Assembly (NCBI RefSeq): GCF_014649715.1
Contig: NZ_BMTO01000010.1
Span: forward strand, 273,262 to 337,261
DNA: 64,000 nucleotides
Reading direction: 5' to 3'
Origin: Streptomyces lateritius
GTDB taxonomy: Bacteria; Actinomycetota; Actinomycetes; Streptomycetales; Streptomycetaceae
The notes under the pieces were generated by a model. That model searched no databases. It worked only from the letters and a program-made list of their open reading frames with translations, and had not been told where the DNA came from. A program made the translations under genes and the position numbers. Positions within the stretch are counted from its first letter, which is position 1. The number at the start of each line of letters is the position of its first letter. Positions 25,550-34,402 of the stretch are shown here, in pieces.

Positions 25550-26179
25550 ATGACCGCACGCACCCCTGAACCGGCCTCCTCCGGCGCGGCCACCCCGGCC
25601 ACCCCGACCGCCTCCCGGGCCGAGCGGATCGGCGACGCCGCGCTCGACCTCCTCGTCGAACGCGGGATGCGCGGCCTCACGCACCGGGCTGTCGACGAGC
25701 GGGCGGGACTGCCGCAGGGGTCGACCTCCAACCACGCCCGCACCCGCCAGGCACTGCTCGAGACGGCGGTCCGGCGCCAGGTCGAGCTGGAGTCCCGAGT
25801 CCTCACCCCGCACGAGATGCCGGGCCCCGGCAGCGACGCCGGGGCCCTGGTGGACGCCCTCGCCCTGGCCCTGTACCGCTACCTCACCGACCACCGGGCG
25901 CTGCTCGTCTCGCGCTACGAACTCGCCCTCGAAGCCACCCGCCGCCCCGAACTGCGCACCTTCTTCGACGCGGCGGGTTCGGCGTTCCACGGCCCTCTGA
26001 TCGCGATGATGACGAACGCGGGCTCCCCTGCCCCCGAGCGCCACGCCCTCTCCCTGATCGCCTGGAGCGAGGGCCTGATGTTCTCCTGCGTGGCGGGCTC
26101 GTTCCACTCCTCCGTGCCAAGTCTCACCGAACTGCGCACGGGCTTCGCGGAGTTGCTGCGCGGCATGCTCGGCACATGA
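25550..26179 (+). CDS. TetR-family transcriptional regulator
   Basis: The 209-residue protein has an N-terminal TetR HTH (about residues 20-70: RIGDAALDLLVERGMRGLTHRAVDERAGLPQGSTSNH). The turn ends TSNH where most family members have a Tyr. A TetR_C-type ligand domain follows, with a long helix around residue 110. ATG 25550 directly follows the operator. It very probably represses the divergent flavin monooxygenase and itself. Confidence 0.92.
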   Translation: MTARTPEPASSGAATPATPTASRAERIGDAALDLLVERGMRGLTHRAVDERAGLPQGSTSNHARTRQALLETAVRRQVELESRVLTPHEMPGPGSDAGALVDALALALYRYLTDHRALLVSRYELALEATRRPELRTFFDAAGSAFHGPLIAMMTNAGSPAPERHALSLIAWSEGLMFSCVAGSFHSSVPSLTELRTGFAELLRGMLGT

Positions 26180-26276
26180 ACGCCGGCTGTCACCCTGATC
26201 TCGGGCATCACCCGTGTGGGGCATTCCCCGTCGGTAGGGGCGCGAAGATCACCGACGGAGCAGCAGAGTTGCGCGG

Positions 26277-26744
26277 GTGCATGGAACGAGAACCACAGTG
26301 AAGATCCTGGTCGGGGTGGCGGTTGCCACGCTCTCCGGCTGCGTGTCGGTGGAGACGGCGCCTCCGGCAGCCCCCACGTATCCCAACGAGGTCAGCCGGC
26401 CCATCCAGGACGTGGCACCGCAGATCGTCGAGGGCCCGGCCCGTGAGGCGCTCGAAGCGGCGCTCCCCGCGCCCCCTCCCCCGTCGCCCCGCGTCACGAC
26501 GGAGCAGGAGAAGCGGGATCAGGAACAGAAGCGGCAGAGCGGCAAGGGGAAGGCGAGGGGCAAGGACAAGGACACCGCGCGGACGGCCGAGGAGCGGCCG
26601 TCGTCCGTTCCGCACGGACACCGGCGCGGTCCGGGAGCCAAGCCGCCCGCGTGGGCCGACGTCTGCGACCTGGGCGAGCGGTACGGAGGGTGGGGTCGCG
26701 ACAGCGACCAGGCGAAGATCTGCCGGGACGCGTACAAGAAATGA
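26277..26744 (+). CDS. Small lipoprotein of unknown function
   Basis: A 155-residue predicted lipoprotein. A short basic N-terminus and hydrophobic stretch end in LSGC with the lipidated Cys at 22. A Pro-rich and then Lys/Arg/Glu-rich linker follows, and a small C-terminal segment (about 125-155) contains WADVCDLGERYGGW and ICRDAYKK, whose two Cys could form a disulfide. GTG 26298 is an alternative start that would give a very short signal peptide. No function is recognised. Confidence 0.7.
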   Translation: MHGTRTTVKILVGVAVATLSGCVSVETAPPAAPTYPNEVSRPIQDVAPQIVEGPAREALEAALPAPPPPSPRVTTEQEKRDQEQKRQSGKGKARGKDKDTARTAEERPSSVPHGHRRGPGAKPPAWADVCDLGERYGGWGRDSDQAKICRDAYKK

Positions 26745-26783
26745 GCCCCGCCGGGACGCCCCCGTCCGGCCGCGGTGCCGGTG

Positions 26784-27257
26784 TCACCGCGCCCGGAGCC
26801 GTACCTCCAGGCGCTCGATGGCGGCGCGCACCCCGTTGCCGTACCCGTCGTCCTCCAGCACGTCCGACGCGGCGCGGGCGCGGTCAAGATGGGTCCGCGC
26901 CGCGTCGGGCCGCTGCAGTTTCACGTAGTCGGCGGCGAGGTTGAGATGCAGCGAGGGGTAGAGGGCACGCAGCGCCACCGCCGAGCCGTGCGCGGCGAGC
27001 CGGTCCTCGTCCACCCCCTCGGCCGCCAGCAGGGCCCGCAGATCCCAGGCCAGCTCGGCGTCCGGGTCGTCCTGCACGTCGGCCATGCAGTGCGCGAGCG
27101 TGCAGCGGTGCAGAGGGTCTCCGTCCGGGCCGATCTGCTCCCACAGCTCCCCGAAGCGGTTGCGCGCCTCTTCGCGGTCCCCTCCGTGGAGGAGCATCAT
27201 CGCCTGCCCGATCCGGGTCATGACGCCGTCGTCCGACACCTGCTGCTGCTCGGTCAC
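26784..27257 (-). CDS. TPR-like helical protein
   Basis: A 157-residue helical protein with two TPR-like units: residues 15-50 (IGQAMMLLHGGDREEARNRF) and about 110-145 (SLHLNLAADYVKLQRPDAA). Similar Streptomyces proteins are annotated only as hypothetical or tetratricopeptide proteins. GTG 27257 is chosen because GGAGG stands 5 bases upstream; the upstream extension is not needed. It may act as a protein-protein adaptor, but no partner is visible. Confidence 0.75.
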   Translation of the reverse strand: MTEQQQVSDDGVMTRIGQAMMLLHGGDREEARNRFGELWEQIGPDGDPLHRCTLAHCMADVQDDPDAELAWDLRALLAAEGVDEDRLAAHGSAVALRALYPSLHLNLAADYVKLQRPDAARTHLDRARAASDVLEDDGYGNGVRAAIERLEVRLRAR

Positions 27258-27362
27258 TGCGGCCTCCACGCACTCTGTCGTCCAGAGAGCCGACGCTAGC
27301 CGCAGCGACCTCCGATCCGGCACAGGCTCGGGCGGCGCCCCGCTCCTGTCAGCCGGGCGGGC

Positions 27363-28046
27363 TCAGCCCAGGTTCGGGATGCGCCAGTCGATCGGCTCGT
27401 GGCCCTGGGCCGCGATCGCCGTGTCGATCTGCGTGAAGGGGCGGGATCCGAAGAACTTCTTCGCCGACAGCGGCGAGGGGTGCGCGCCCTTCACCACGAC
27501 GTGCCGCTCCTCGTCGATCAGCGGCAGCTTCTTCTGCGCGTAGTTCCCCCACAGCACGAAGACCGCGGGGTCGGGCCGCGAGGCCACCGCGCTGATCACG
27601 GCGTCCGTGAACTTCTCCCAGCCCTTGCCCTTGTGGGAGTTGGCCTCGCCGGCGCGGACGGTGAGGACCGCGTTGAGCAGCAGGACGCCCTGCTCGGCCC
27701 ACGGCATGAGATAGCCGTTGTCCGGCACCGGGTGCCCGAGCTCCTCCTGCATCTCCTTGTAGATGTTGCGGAGGGAGGGCGGGGTCTTGACGCCCGGCCG
27801 CACGGAGAAGCAGAGGCCGTGCCCCTGGCCCTCTCCGTGGTACGGGTCCTGGCCGAGGACCAGGACCTTCACCCTGTCGTAGGGCGTCGCCGCGAGGGCG
27901 GCGAAGACCTCCTCACGCGGCGGGTACACCGGCCCCTTGGCCCGCTCCTCCTCGACGAACTCGGTGAGCTGCTTGAAGTACGGCTTCTGCAGCTCGTCGC
28001 CGAGGACGCCGCGCCAGGATTCGGGCAGCATGTCGGTGTCGGTCAC
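27363..28046 (-). CDS. ung: Uracil-DNA glycosylase (family 1)
   Basis: A 227-residue Ung enzyme that excises uracil from DNA in base-excision repair. The water-activating loop GQDPYHGEGQGHG (residues 65-77, catalytic Asp67), the uracil-binding VLWGNYAQ and the minor-groove loop HPSPLS (about residue 190) are intact. GTG 28046 follows GGAGG at a suitable distance; the far longer upstream frame belongs to another gene's shadow. Length is normal. Confidence 0.96.
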   Translation of the reverse strand: MTDTDMLPESWRGVLGDELQKPYFKQLTEFVEEERAKGPVYPPREEVFAALAATPYDRVKVLVLGQDPYHGEGQGHGLCFSVRPGVKTPPSLRNIYKEMQEELGHPVPDNGYLMPWAEQGVLLLNAVLTVRAGEANSHKGKGWEKFTDAVISAVASRPDPAVFVLWGNYAQKKLPLIDEERHVVVKGAHPSPLSAKKFFGSRPFTQIDTAIAAQGHEPIDWRIPNLG

Positions 28047-28126
28047 GTCAACAACCTCCGGTAGGCCTTCGTTCGTACGATCACAGAACCTACCGGGGGC
28101 CACTGACAACGGAGGAGCCGGTTCTT

Positions 28127-29704
28127 CTACCAGCTGGCCCGGCGGTTGAGCTCCCACATCTGCATGACGGTCTGCGGGTCGAGGGCGCGCTCCGCGCCGC
28201 CGATGTCCTCGCTTGCCGCGATGTAGAGCTTGCCCTGCCACAGGGGGAGCAGCCGGACGTCCTGCACCATGAGTTCCTGGGCCTTCTCGAACTCGTCGGT
28301 GGCCGCGCCGCGGTCGCTCTCGCGCCGGGACTTCGGGAGCAGCTGGTCGGTGATCTCGGGACGCACGTACGGCGTGCCCAGCACGTTCTGCTTGCCGACG
28401 AACGGGGCGACGAAGTTCTCGGCGTCCGGGAAGTCGGGGAACCAGCCTCGGCCGAAGACCGGGTACTCGCCCTTCTGGTAGCCGGCCTGGAAGTCCTTCC
28501 ACGGCTTGCCGCGCAGGGTGATCTTGAAGAGCCCCGACGCCTCGAGCTGCCGCTTGAGCTCGGCGAACTCGAGGGCGGTGGCCGAGCCGTACCGGTCGGT
28601 GGTGAACCAGAAGGTCAGCTCGACGGGGTCGGTGATCCCCGCGTCGCGCAGGATCGTGCGGGCCTTGGCGGCGTCCGGCGTGCCGAAGCGGTCGAAGAAC
28701 TCGGTGGTGTGGCCGGCGATGCCCTTGGGGACCATCGAGTACAGCGGCTCCGCCGTGCCCTGGTACACCTTGGCGACCAGCGCCTCGCGGTCGACGACCT
28801 GGGCGATCGCCTTGCGGACGGCGGACTTGGAGACGGAGGAGTCCTCGGCGTTGAAGACGAGGTAGCGGATGTCGGCGCCGGTGGACTCGACGAGCTGGAG
28901 TCCCTTGTTCTCCTCCTTGTCCGCCTGGAGGTCGACGACCTCCTCGGCGGTGAGACCGCGGTAGGTGGCGTCGATCTCCTTCTTCTTCAGCGCGGTGACC
29001 ATCGCCTCGGACTCCTTGAAGTACCGAATGGTCACGCCGCCGTTCTTGCGGTCGGCGAACCCCTTGTAAGTGGGGTTCTTCGTCAGCTCGGCCTTCTCGC
29101 CCTCGGTGTACTCGTCGAGGACGTACGGGCCGGAGCCGACGAGCTTGCCGTCCTCACGGAGCTTGTCCTCCGGGTACTCGGCCGGGTCCACGAGCGACAT
29201 GGCCGGGGTGGCGAGGACGAACGGGAAGGTGGCGTCGGGCTTGTTCAGCCGGAAGACGATCGTGCGGTCGCCGACGGTCTCGATCGTGTCGAGGGAGCCC
29301 AGCATGCCGTTGGGTCCGCCGTCGACGTCGATCTTGCGAATGCGCTCGATGGAGTACTGGACGGCCTTGGCGTCCAGCTTGTGCCCGTTCGAGAATTGCA
29401 GGCCCTCGACGAGCCGGCACTCGAAGATCCGGCTGGAGGTGTCCTTGAATTTACAGTCGGCGGCGTCCGACTGCGGGGTGGTGCTTCCGGTCGGGAAGCT
29501 CACCAGCGTCTGGAAGACATTTCGGAACAGCTCCCAGGAATTGTCCCAAGCGGCTGCCGGATCGAGCGTGGTCGGAGAACTCGTCGTGCCGACGACGATT
29601 CTCTGCTCCCCAGCGGATTCGGCGTCCGAAAACACGCCACATCCGGACACCAGGGATATGGACGCAAGGGCTGCAGCGGCCTGCAGACTGGTCCGGTTGA
29701 ACAC
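28127..29704 (-). CDS. Peptide-type ABC transporter solute-binding lipoprotein
   Basis: A 525-residue family 5 solute-binding protein (DppA/OppA-like). The signal peptide ends LVSGCG with lipidated Cys22, followed by a domain starting GTTSSPTTLDPAAAWDNS and the usual KNPTYKGF segment. A second GTG at 29710 is in frame, but GAGGAG would lie only one base before it, whereas it is 7 bases before 29704. No permease or ATPase genes are adjacent, so it is an orphan binding protein. Confidence 0.9.
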   Translation of the reverse strand: MFNRTSLQAAAALASISLVSGCGVFSDAESAGEQRIVVGTTSSPTTLDPAAAWDNSWELFRNVFQTLVSFPTGSTTPQSDAADCKFKDTSSRIFECRLVEGLQFSNGHKLDAKAVQYSIERIRKIDVDGGPNGMLGSLDTIETVGDRTIVFRLNKPDATFPFVLATPAMSLVDPAEYPEDKLREDGKLVGSGPYVLDEYTEGEKAELTKNPTYKGFADRKNGGVTIRYFKESEAMVTALKKKEIDATYRGLTAEEVVDLQADKEENKGLQLVESTGADIRYLVFNAEDSSVSKSAVRKAIAQVVDREALVAKVYQGTAEPLYSMVPKGIAGHTTEFFDRFGTPDAAKARTILRDAGITDPVELTFWFTTDRYGSATALEFAELKRQLEASGLFKITLRGKPWKDFQAGYQKGEYPVFGRGWFPDFPDAENFVAPFVGKQNVLGTPYVRPEITDQLLPKSRRESDRGAATDEFEKAQELMVQDVRLLPLWQGKLYIAASEDIGGAERALDPQTVMQMWELNRRASW

Positions 29705-29852
29705 GTGCACGCTCCTCGTTCAGCCATGGGTCGGCCGACCATACCGCAGCGCCCCGCCAGGTCAATGTTCGACCCTGGCGGGGCACTTGGCGCAATCGGC
29801 GTATAACCGGGTGCAAACCGGTCAGGAATTCAGGAAAGTGTCCGGATATCGG

Positions 29853-30620
29853 TCACCCGACACCGGCGTTGAGGAAAATCCCCCCGTCGACCACGAGGGT
29901 CTGGCCTGTGATCCAGTCCGACTGGTCGGAGGTGAGGAAGGCCGCCGCCCCGCCGATGTCCTGCGGGACGCCGAGCCGGCCGAGCGGGTACGCGGCCGCC
30001 GCCTCGGCCTCGCGGCCCTCGTAGAGCGCCTGGGCGAACTTGGTCTTAACGACCGCCGGAGCGATGGCGTTGACCCGGACCACCGGTGCGAATTCGTGCG
30101 CCAGCTGAAGGGTCAGATTGACCATGGCGGCCTTGCTCATCCCGTACGCGCCGATGAACGGCGAGGCGGAGATGCCGGCGACCGAGGCGATGTTCACGAT
30201 CGCGCCGCCGTGGTCCTTCTGCCAGGCGCGCCAGGTCTGCTGGGCGAAACCGAGCGCGGAGATCACGTTCGTCTCGTAGACCTTGCGGGCGACATTCAGG
30301 TCGAGTTCCGCGATCGGTCCGAAGACGGGGTTGGTCCCGGCGTTGTTCACCAGGAAGTCGACCCGTCCGAAAGCCTCCATCGTCGCGGTGACCGCGGCGG
30401 CCTGGTGGACCTCGTCGTGGGCCTTGCCTGCCACGCCGATGACCCGGTCGGAGCCGAGCTGCTCGACGGCCTCCTTGAGGGCCTCCTCGCCGCGCCCGGT
30501 GATGCACACCCGGTCGCCCCGGGCGACGAGCGCCTCGGCGATGCCGTAGCCGATGCCCCGGCTGGCGCCGGTGACCAGAGCGACCTTGCCCGACAGCTCG
30601 GGCGGTTCCTGCGTGCTCAT
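29853..30620 (-). CDS. Short-chain dehydrogenase/reductase
   Basis: A 255-residue classical SDR. TGASRGIGYGIA (residues 17-28) is the cofactor loop, NNAG (near 93) is present, and the catalytic Ser and YGMSK (Tyr/Lys, about 160-164) are intact. The neighbour upstream on the same strand (31 bases away) is another SDR of FabG type, so they probably form an operon for 3-oxoacyl or similar reductions. Cofactor and substrate are not certain. Confidence 0.9.
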   Translation of the reverse strand: MSTQEPPELSGKVALVTGASRGIGYGIAEALVARGDRVCITGRGEEALKEAVEQLGSDRVIGVAGKAHDEVHQAAAVTATMEAFGRVDFLVNNAGTNPVFGPIAELDLNVARKVYETNVISALGFAQQTWRAWQKDHGGAIVNIASVAGISASPFIGAYGMSKAAMVNLTLQLAHEFAPVVRVNAIAPAVVKTKFAQALYEGREAEAAAAYPLGRLGVPQDIGGAAAFLTSDQSDWITGQTLVVDGGIFLNAGVG

Positions 30621-30651
30621 GTCCGTATCCTTCCCCTTGTCCGCTCTCGCG

Positions 30652-31413
30652 TCAGTTGAGCGGTCCGCCGGCCACGTACAGGACCTGGCCGGAGACGAAG
30701 CCGGCGTCGTCGCCCGTGAAGAAGGCGATGGCGTTGGCGATGTCCTCCGGCTTGCCGACCCGCTGGACCGGGATCATGGAGGCGGCCGCGGCCTGGAAGT
30801 CCTCGAAGCCCATGCCGACGCGCTCGGCGGTCTGGGCGGTCATCTCGGTGACGATGAAGCCCGGGGCGACGGCGTTGGCCGTGATGCCGAACTTGCCGAG
30901 CTCCTTGGCGAGCGTCTTGGTGAAGCCCTGGAGGCCCGCCTTGACGGCGGAGTAGTTGGCCTGGCCGCGGTTGCCGAGCGCCGACGAGGAGGAGAGGGAG
31001 ACGATCCGGCCGAAGCCCGCGTCGACCATGTGCTTCTGACAGGCCTTGGCCATCAGGAAGGCACCCTTGAGGTGCACGTTCATGACCGTGTCCCAGTCGG
31101 ACTCGCTCATCTTGAAGAGCAGGTTGTCACGGAGCACGCCCGCGTTGTTGACGAGGATCGTCGGAGCGCCGAGCTCGGTGGCGACGCGGGCGACCGCGGC
31201 CTCCACCTGGGCGCTGTCGGAGACGTCGCAGCCGACGGCGATGGCGGTGCCACCGGCGTTGGTGATCTTCTCGACGGTGTCCTTGCAGGCAGCCTCGTCG
31301 AGGTCGAGTACGGCGACGGCGCGGCCCTCCGCTGCCAGCCGTACCGCGGTCGCGGCGCCAATGCCCCGCGCCGCGCCGGTGACGACGGCTACGCGCTGCT
31401 CGGTGGTGGACAT
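30652..31413 (-). CDS. FabG-like 3-oxoacyl reductase (SDR)
   Basis: A 253-residue classical SDR beginning MSTTEQRVAVVTGAARGIG. NNAGVLRDNL (near 90), the catalytic Ser in SLSSSSALGN, and the Tyr/Lys in YSAVKAGLQGF (about 155-165) are present, and it ends VLYVAGGPLN. It resembles FabG-type reductases used in fatty-acid or acyl-CoA metabolism; it is not beside other fab genes. ATG 31413 follows GAGGAG. A candidate TetR-type operator lies 60 bases upstream. Confidence 0.9.
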   Translation of the reverse strand: MSTTEQRVAVVTGAARGIGAATAVRLAAEGRAVAVLDLDEAACKDTVEKITNAGGTAIAVGCDVSDSAQVEAAVARVATELGAPTILVNNAGVLRDNLLFKMSESDWDTVMNVHLKGAFLMAKACQKHMVDAGFGRIVSLSSSSALGNRGQANYSAVKAGLQGFTKTLAKELGKFGITANAVAPGFIVTEMTAQTAERVGMGFEDFQAAAASMIPVQRVGKPEDIANAIAFFTGDDAGFVSGQVLYVAGGPLN

Positions 31414-31473
31414 GCTGGTTCTCCTCGCCCTTGGATCATCCCTGAATGCGGCCCACACGGTACGTCCCGCACA

Positions 31474-31487
31474 TGAGCGACCGCTTA
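31474..31487. promoter_or_regulatory. Near-palindrome upstream of the SDR pair
   Basis: TGAGCGACCGCTTA has AGCG-AC-CGCT arms with one outer mismatch. It resembles the AGCGNNCGCT core of several actinobacterial TetR sites for acyl-CoA genes. No regulator gene is adjacent, so the assignment is speculative. Confidence 0.35.
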
Positions 31488-31579
31488 GTACCTTCCGCAG
31501 ACGAGACGCTAGAAGCCCTGGCACCCGGTGTCAACGGCCCGCCGGGTGCACCCGATCACTCCGCGCCGCAGTGGCGGGC

Positions 31580-31963
31580 TCAGCGCACCAGCAGATCGAG
31601 CAGCCTTTCGACCTCGGCCTCCGGATCCGCGGTGAGACCGGTGTGCACCGGGCCGGGCTGGACGACCGTGGAGCGGGGCGCGATCAGCCAGCGAAAACGC
31701 CGTCCCGCGTCGTCCCGGGCCGCTTGTCCGGCGTCGTCGCCGCCGAGGCAGACGCCCTCGACGGCCCTGAGCGCGGCCCGTACCCCCACCACGTCCGCGC
31801 CGGGGTCGAGCGCCGTCAGCTTGGCCTCGTCCAGATGGGTGCGGGCGGCGACGAAGGACTTGGCCCGGCAGTAGACCACCACGCCCGCGTTGAAGAACTC
31901 GCCGCGCTCGACGCGCGGCACGACGCGCAGGAGCGCGTACTCGAAGACGTCACGGTCGGTCAC
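31580..31963 (-). CDS. DUF3037 protein, partner of HipA-like kinase
   Basis: A 127-residue protein matching DUF3037 (about the whole length): VFEYALLRVVPRVERGEFFNAGVV is the family N-terminal signature, with AALRAVEG in the middle. Function is unknown. Its GTG overlaps the stop of the HipA-like gene (GTGA), so the pair is translationally coupled. Coupling of DUF3037 with a HipA-like kinase recurs in other bacteria to my knowledge, which suggests it is the kinase's partner, regulator or substrate. Confidence 0.82.
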   Translation of the reverse strand: MTDRDVFEYALLRVVPRVERGEFFNAGVVVYCRAKSFVAARTHLDEAKLTALDPGADVVGVRAALRAVEGVCLGGDDAGQAARDDAGRRFRWLIAPRSTVVQPGPVHTGLTADPEAEVERLLDLLVR

Positions 31964-32805
31964 GCGGTGCGGTCCTTCTGGGTGGAGTGCTGCCGGGGGG
32001 CCAGGCGGTCGGCGAGCCAGCCGGGCGGCTGCGCGGGCTGGCGCTCGGTGCGCGGCCCCAGGGTGATCCGTTCGTGGATCGTCGCGGCGCGCGAGAGCAG
32101 CGCCTGCACGTAGGCATCGCGCAGCGCGTCGGTCGTCTCGAAGCCGGGCTCGTCGACCAGCCACTCGTCGGGGACGTCGGCGGCGACCTCGTCGAGCAGC
32201 TCCCGCGTCACCAGCGGCGCCAGTTCGGCGGAGGCGGACGCGACGTCCGGGCCGAACGGGGCGAGGGCATGGTCGGAGGCGTCGTACGGCTTGGCAGCGG
32301 ACGCCTGGACGCCCGGCCAGTTGTGGTGCCAGATCATGGTGGCGCCGTGGTCGATCAGCCACAGGTCGCCGTGCCAGACCAGCATGTTCGGATTGCGCCA
32401 CGACCGGTCGACGTTGTTGATCACCGCGTCGAACCAGACGACCCTCCCCGCCTCCTTCGGGTCCACCTCGTAGGCGAGCGGGTCGAACCCCAGCGAGCCG
32501 GGCAGATAGTCCATCCCGAGGTTGAGACCACCGCTCGCCTTGAGCAGCTCCTGCACCTCCTGGTCGGGCTCGGAGAGCCCGATGACCGGGTCGAGCTGAA
32601 TGGTGACCAACTCGGGCACCCGCAGCCCGAGCCGCCGGGCGAGCTGTCCGCAGATCACCTCGGCGACGAGGGTCTTGCGTCCCTGCCCCGCGCCGGTGAA
32701 CTTCATGACGTAGGTGCCGAGATCGTCGGCCTCGACGATCCCGGGGAGCGAGCCGCCCTCACGCAGAGGCGTGACATAGCGGGTCGCTGTCACTTCTGTA
32801 AGCAT
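31960..32805 (-). CDS. HipA-like protein kinase
   Basis: A 281-residue kinase-fold protein. An ATP-site Lys is likely at 35 (VMKF). NNVDRSWRNPN supplies the catalytic Asp133 and metal-binding Asn138, aligning with D309 and N314 of E. coli HipA, and LIDHG supplies Asp152 (HipA D332). Unlike HipA it lacks the N-subdomain-1 and has no HipB-type antitoxin gene beside it; a DUF3037 gene overlaps its end instead. HipA phosphorylates glutamyl-tRNA synthetase; the target here is unknown. Confidence 0.83.
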   Translation of the reverse strand: MLTEVTATRYVTPLREGGSLPGIVEADDLGTYVMKFTGAGQGRKTLVAEVICGQLARRLGLRVPELVTIQLDPVIGLSEPDQEVQELLKASGGLNLGMDYLPGSLGFDPLAYEVDPKEAGRVVWFDAVINNVDRSWRNPNMLVWHGDLWLIDHGATMIWHHNWPGVQASAAKPYDASDHALAPFGPDVASASAELAPLVTRELLDEVAADVPDEWLVDEPGFETTDALRDAYVQALLSRAATIHERITLGPRTERQPAQPPGWLADRLAPRQHSTQKDRTA

Positions 32806-33188
32806 CGTCCCAGGCTATCCATTCATCCAGCCTTACGATCGAAGAGGCCCGACTCTCCCCTTTAACCCCTGACTTGGCAGCCAGGACTCCTCAGGAGAAT
32901 TCGGTGAGTTCCAGTCGGCGACCGCCCCGGACATACCCCCGGCGGGACCCGGTCACCCGGCTGGATGAGTGACTCCGGTGTTTGTGCTGGCCGCGACCAT
33001 GGTGAAGGGCGCCCGTTGGCGAGCCGGCGAACGACCAGGTGCAGACGGTCTTCGTTGCGGGGCCGGTTCACCGGGCATGGGCGGCGGTGTGGACGCCGCC
33101 GGGTGTTTGAACGTTTCGCGCCGCCCTCCCGTACTCATCCCTGACACAGTGGCCGGGTCGATGCGACCGGAACCTCAAGGGGAGCGCT
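32806..33188. other. Intergenic region between HipA-like and Rieske genes
   Basis: This 383-base gap separates two divergent genes and must hold both promoters. I see no hairpin or long repeat, only a small CTCCT-C-AGGAG palindrome near 32888 with no evident role. Open frames through it lack coding character. Confidence 0.4.
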
Positions 33189-33623
33189 ATGAGTGAAGTG
33201 GCACGCCGGACGGTGGTATCGGCGGCGGGCGGCGCGGGTCTGGTGGCGGTTCTCGCCGCCTGTGGCGGCGGCTCGGACGGCAAGGCGGGCAGCAGCGGCA
33301 GCGGGGGCGGTTCGGCCCCGGCGACCGGGGAGGCGGGCGCGCCCCTCGCCAAGACCGCGGACATCCCGGTCGGCGGCGGCAAGGTGCTCGCCGACCAGGG
33401 CGTGGTCATCACCCAGCCGACGGCCGGCCAGTTCAAGGCCTTCTCGTCCAAGTGCACCCACCAGGGCTGCGCCGTCAGCGGAGTCAGCGACGGGGTCATC
33501 ACCTGCCCCTGTCACCAGAGCCTCTTCGACGCGTCCGACGGCAGCGTGAAGGGCGGCCCCGCCACCACTCCCCTGCCGCCCACTCCGATCAAGGTCGACG
33601 GAGACGCGATCACGCTCGCGTGA
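33189..33623 (+). CDS. Rieske [2Fe-2S] lipoprotein
   Basis: A 144-residue secreted Rieske protein. The N-terminus ARRTVVSAAGG followed by VLAAC suggests a Tat-type signal ending in a lipobox (Cys25). A Gly/Ser linker leads to a Rieske domain with CTHQGC (Cys89, His91) and CPCHQS (Cys106, His109); Cys94 and Cys108 would form the stabilising disulfide. It is a small electron-transfer protein outside the membrane; its redox partner is not nearby. Its 3' end overlaps the convergent isochorismatase-like gene by 14 bases. Confidence 0.9.
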   Translation: MSEVARRTVVSAAGGAGLVAVLAACGGGSDGKAGSSGSGGGSAPATGEAGAPLAKTADIPVGGGKVLADQGVVITQPTAGQFKAFSSKCTHQGCAVSGVSDGVITCPCHQSLFDASDGSVKGGPATTPLPPTPIKVDGDAITLA

Positions 33624-34269
33624 CGCGCCGCGTGCTCTTCCAGCAGCCCAGCACCTCCTCGGTGGTGGTGACGGTCGAGACGAGCGCGAGCGTGTGGCGG
33701 ATCATCGCGGGGGTGTAGTCGGCGGGCACCCCCGCGATGGCATCGCTCGGCACGACCACGGTGTAGCCGAGGTTCACCGCGTCGAAGACCGCGTTCGGGA
33801 CGGCGACGTTGGCCGAGACGCCGGTGACGACGAGGGTGCGGCAGCCGAGGTTGCGCAGCAGCGGGTCCACGTCGGTCCCGGCGAGGGGCGAAAGGCCGTG
33901 CAGGCGCCGTACGACGAGGTCCTGGTCCGCGACCTCGATGGGCTCGGCGATCCGTACCGCCGCGCTGCCGCTGTGCTGCTGCACGGGAAGCCGGGCGGCG
34001 GCCCGGAACAGCCGGGCGTTGCCGTTGGCGCCGCGACCGTCGGGCCGCCGCTCGGCGACCGCGTGCAGCACCTGCACTCCGGCCTCGTGCGCGGCCGCGA
34101 CCAGCCGGGCGACGTTGCGCAGGGCGCCGGACGAACGGGCCGCGGCGGCCAGCTCGGGCAGCGCGCTGTCGCGGCCGACGACCCCCTCCTGGCACTCGAC
34201 GGTGAGCAGCACCGTGCCGACCGGGTCGAGCTCCTCCTGAAGCCGCCCCCACCGACTCGTCGTCGTCAT
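33610..34269 (-). CDS. Isochorismatase-like protein lacking the catalytic triad
   Basis: The 219-residue protein has the cysteine-hydrolase alpha/beta fold, but the triad is replaced. The Asp position reads Glu (LLTVECQEG), the Lys position is Arg/Leu (VVRRLHGLSPLAGTD), and the nucleophile Cys is Ala (VTGVSANVAVPNAV). Fold markers such as AVFDAVNLGYTVVVPSDA are well kept. It is therefore probably a non-hydrolytic member with a binding or regulatory role, or uses other chemistry. ATG 34269 follows a purine-rich GAGGGG. Confidence 0.82.
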   Translation of the reverse strand: MTTTSRWGRLQEELDPVGTVLLTVECQEGVVGRDSALPELAAAARSSGALRNVARLVAAAHEAGVQVLHAVAERRPDGRGANGNARLFRAAARLPVQQHSGSAAVRIAEPIEVADQDLVVRRLHGLSPLAGTDVDPLLRNLGCRTLVVTGVSANVAVPNAVFDAVNLGYTVVVPSDAIAGVPADYTPAMIRHTLALVSTVTTTEEVLGCWKSTRRVTRA

Positions 34270-34402
34270 CCCCTCATCCCCCTCCAGCCGCCAGGTCCAC
34301 TCCGGGCGGGCGAGGCTAGCCACCCTTGCCCCAGGAGGGAAGAGCCTCCATGATTCCTGACACCCCATCAGAGATGTCGGGATTACCGGAAGAGGGCAGG
34401 CG

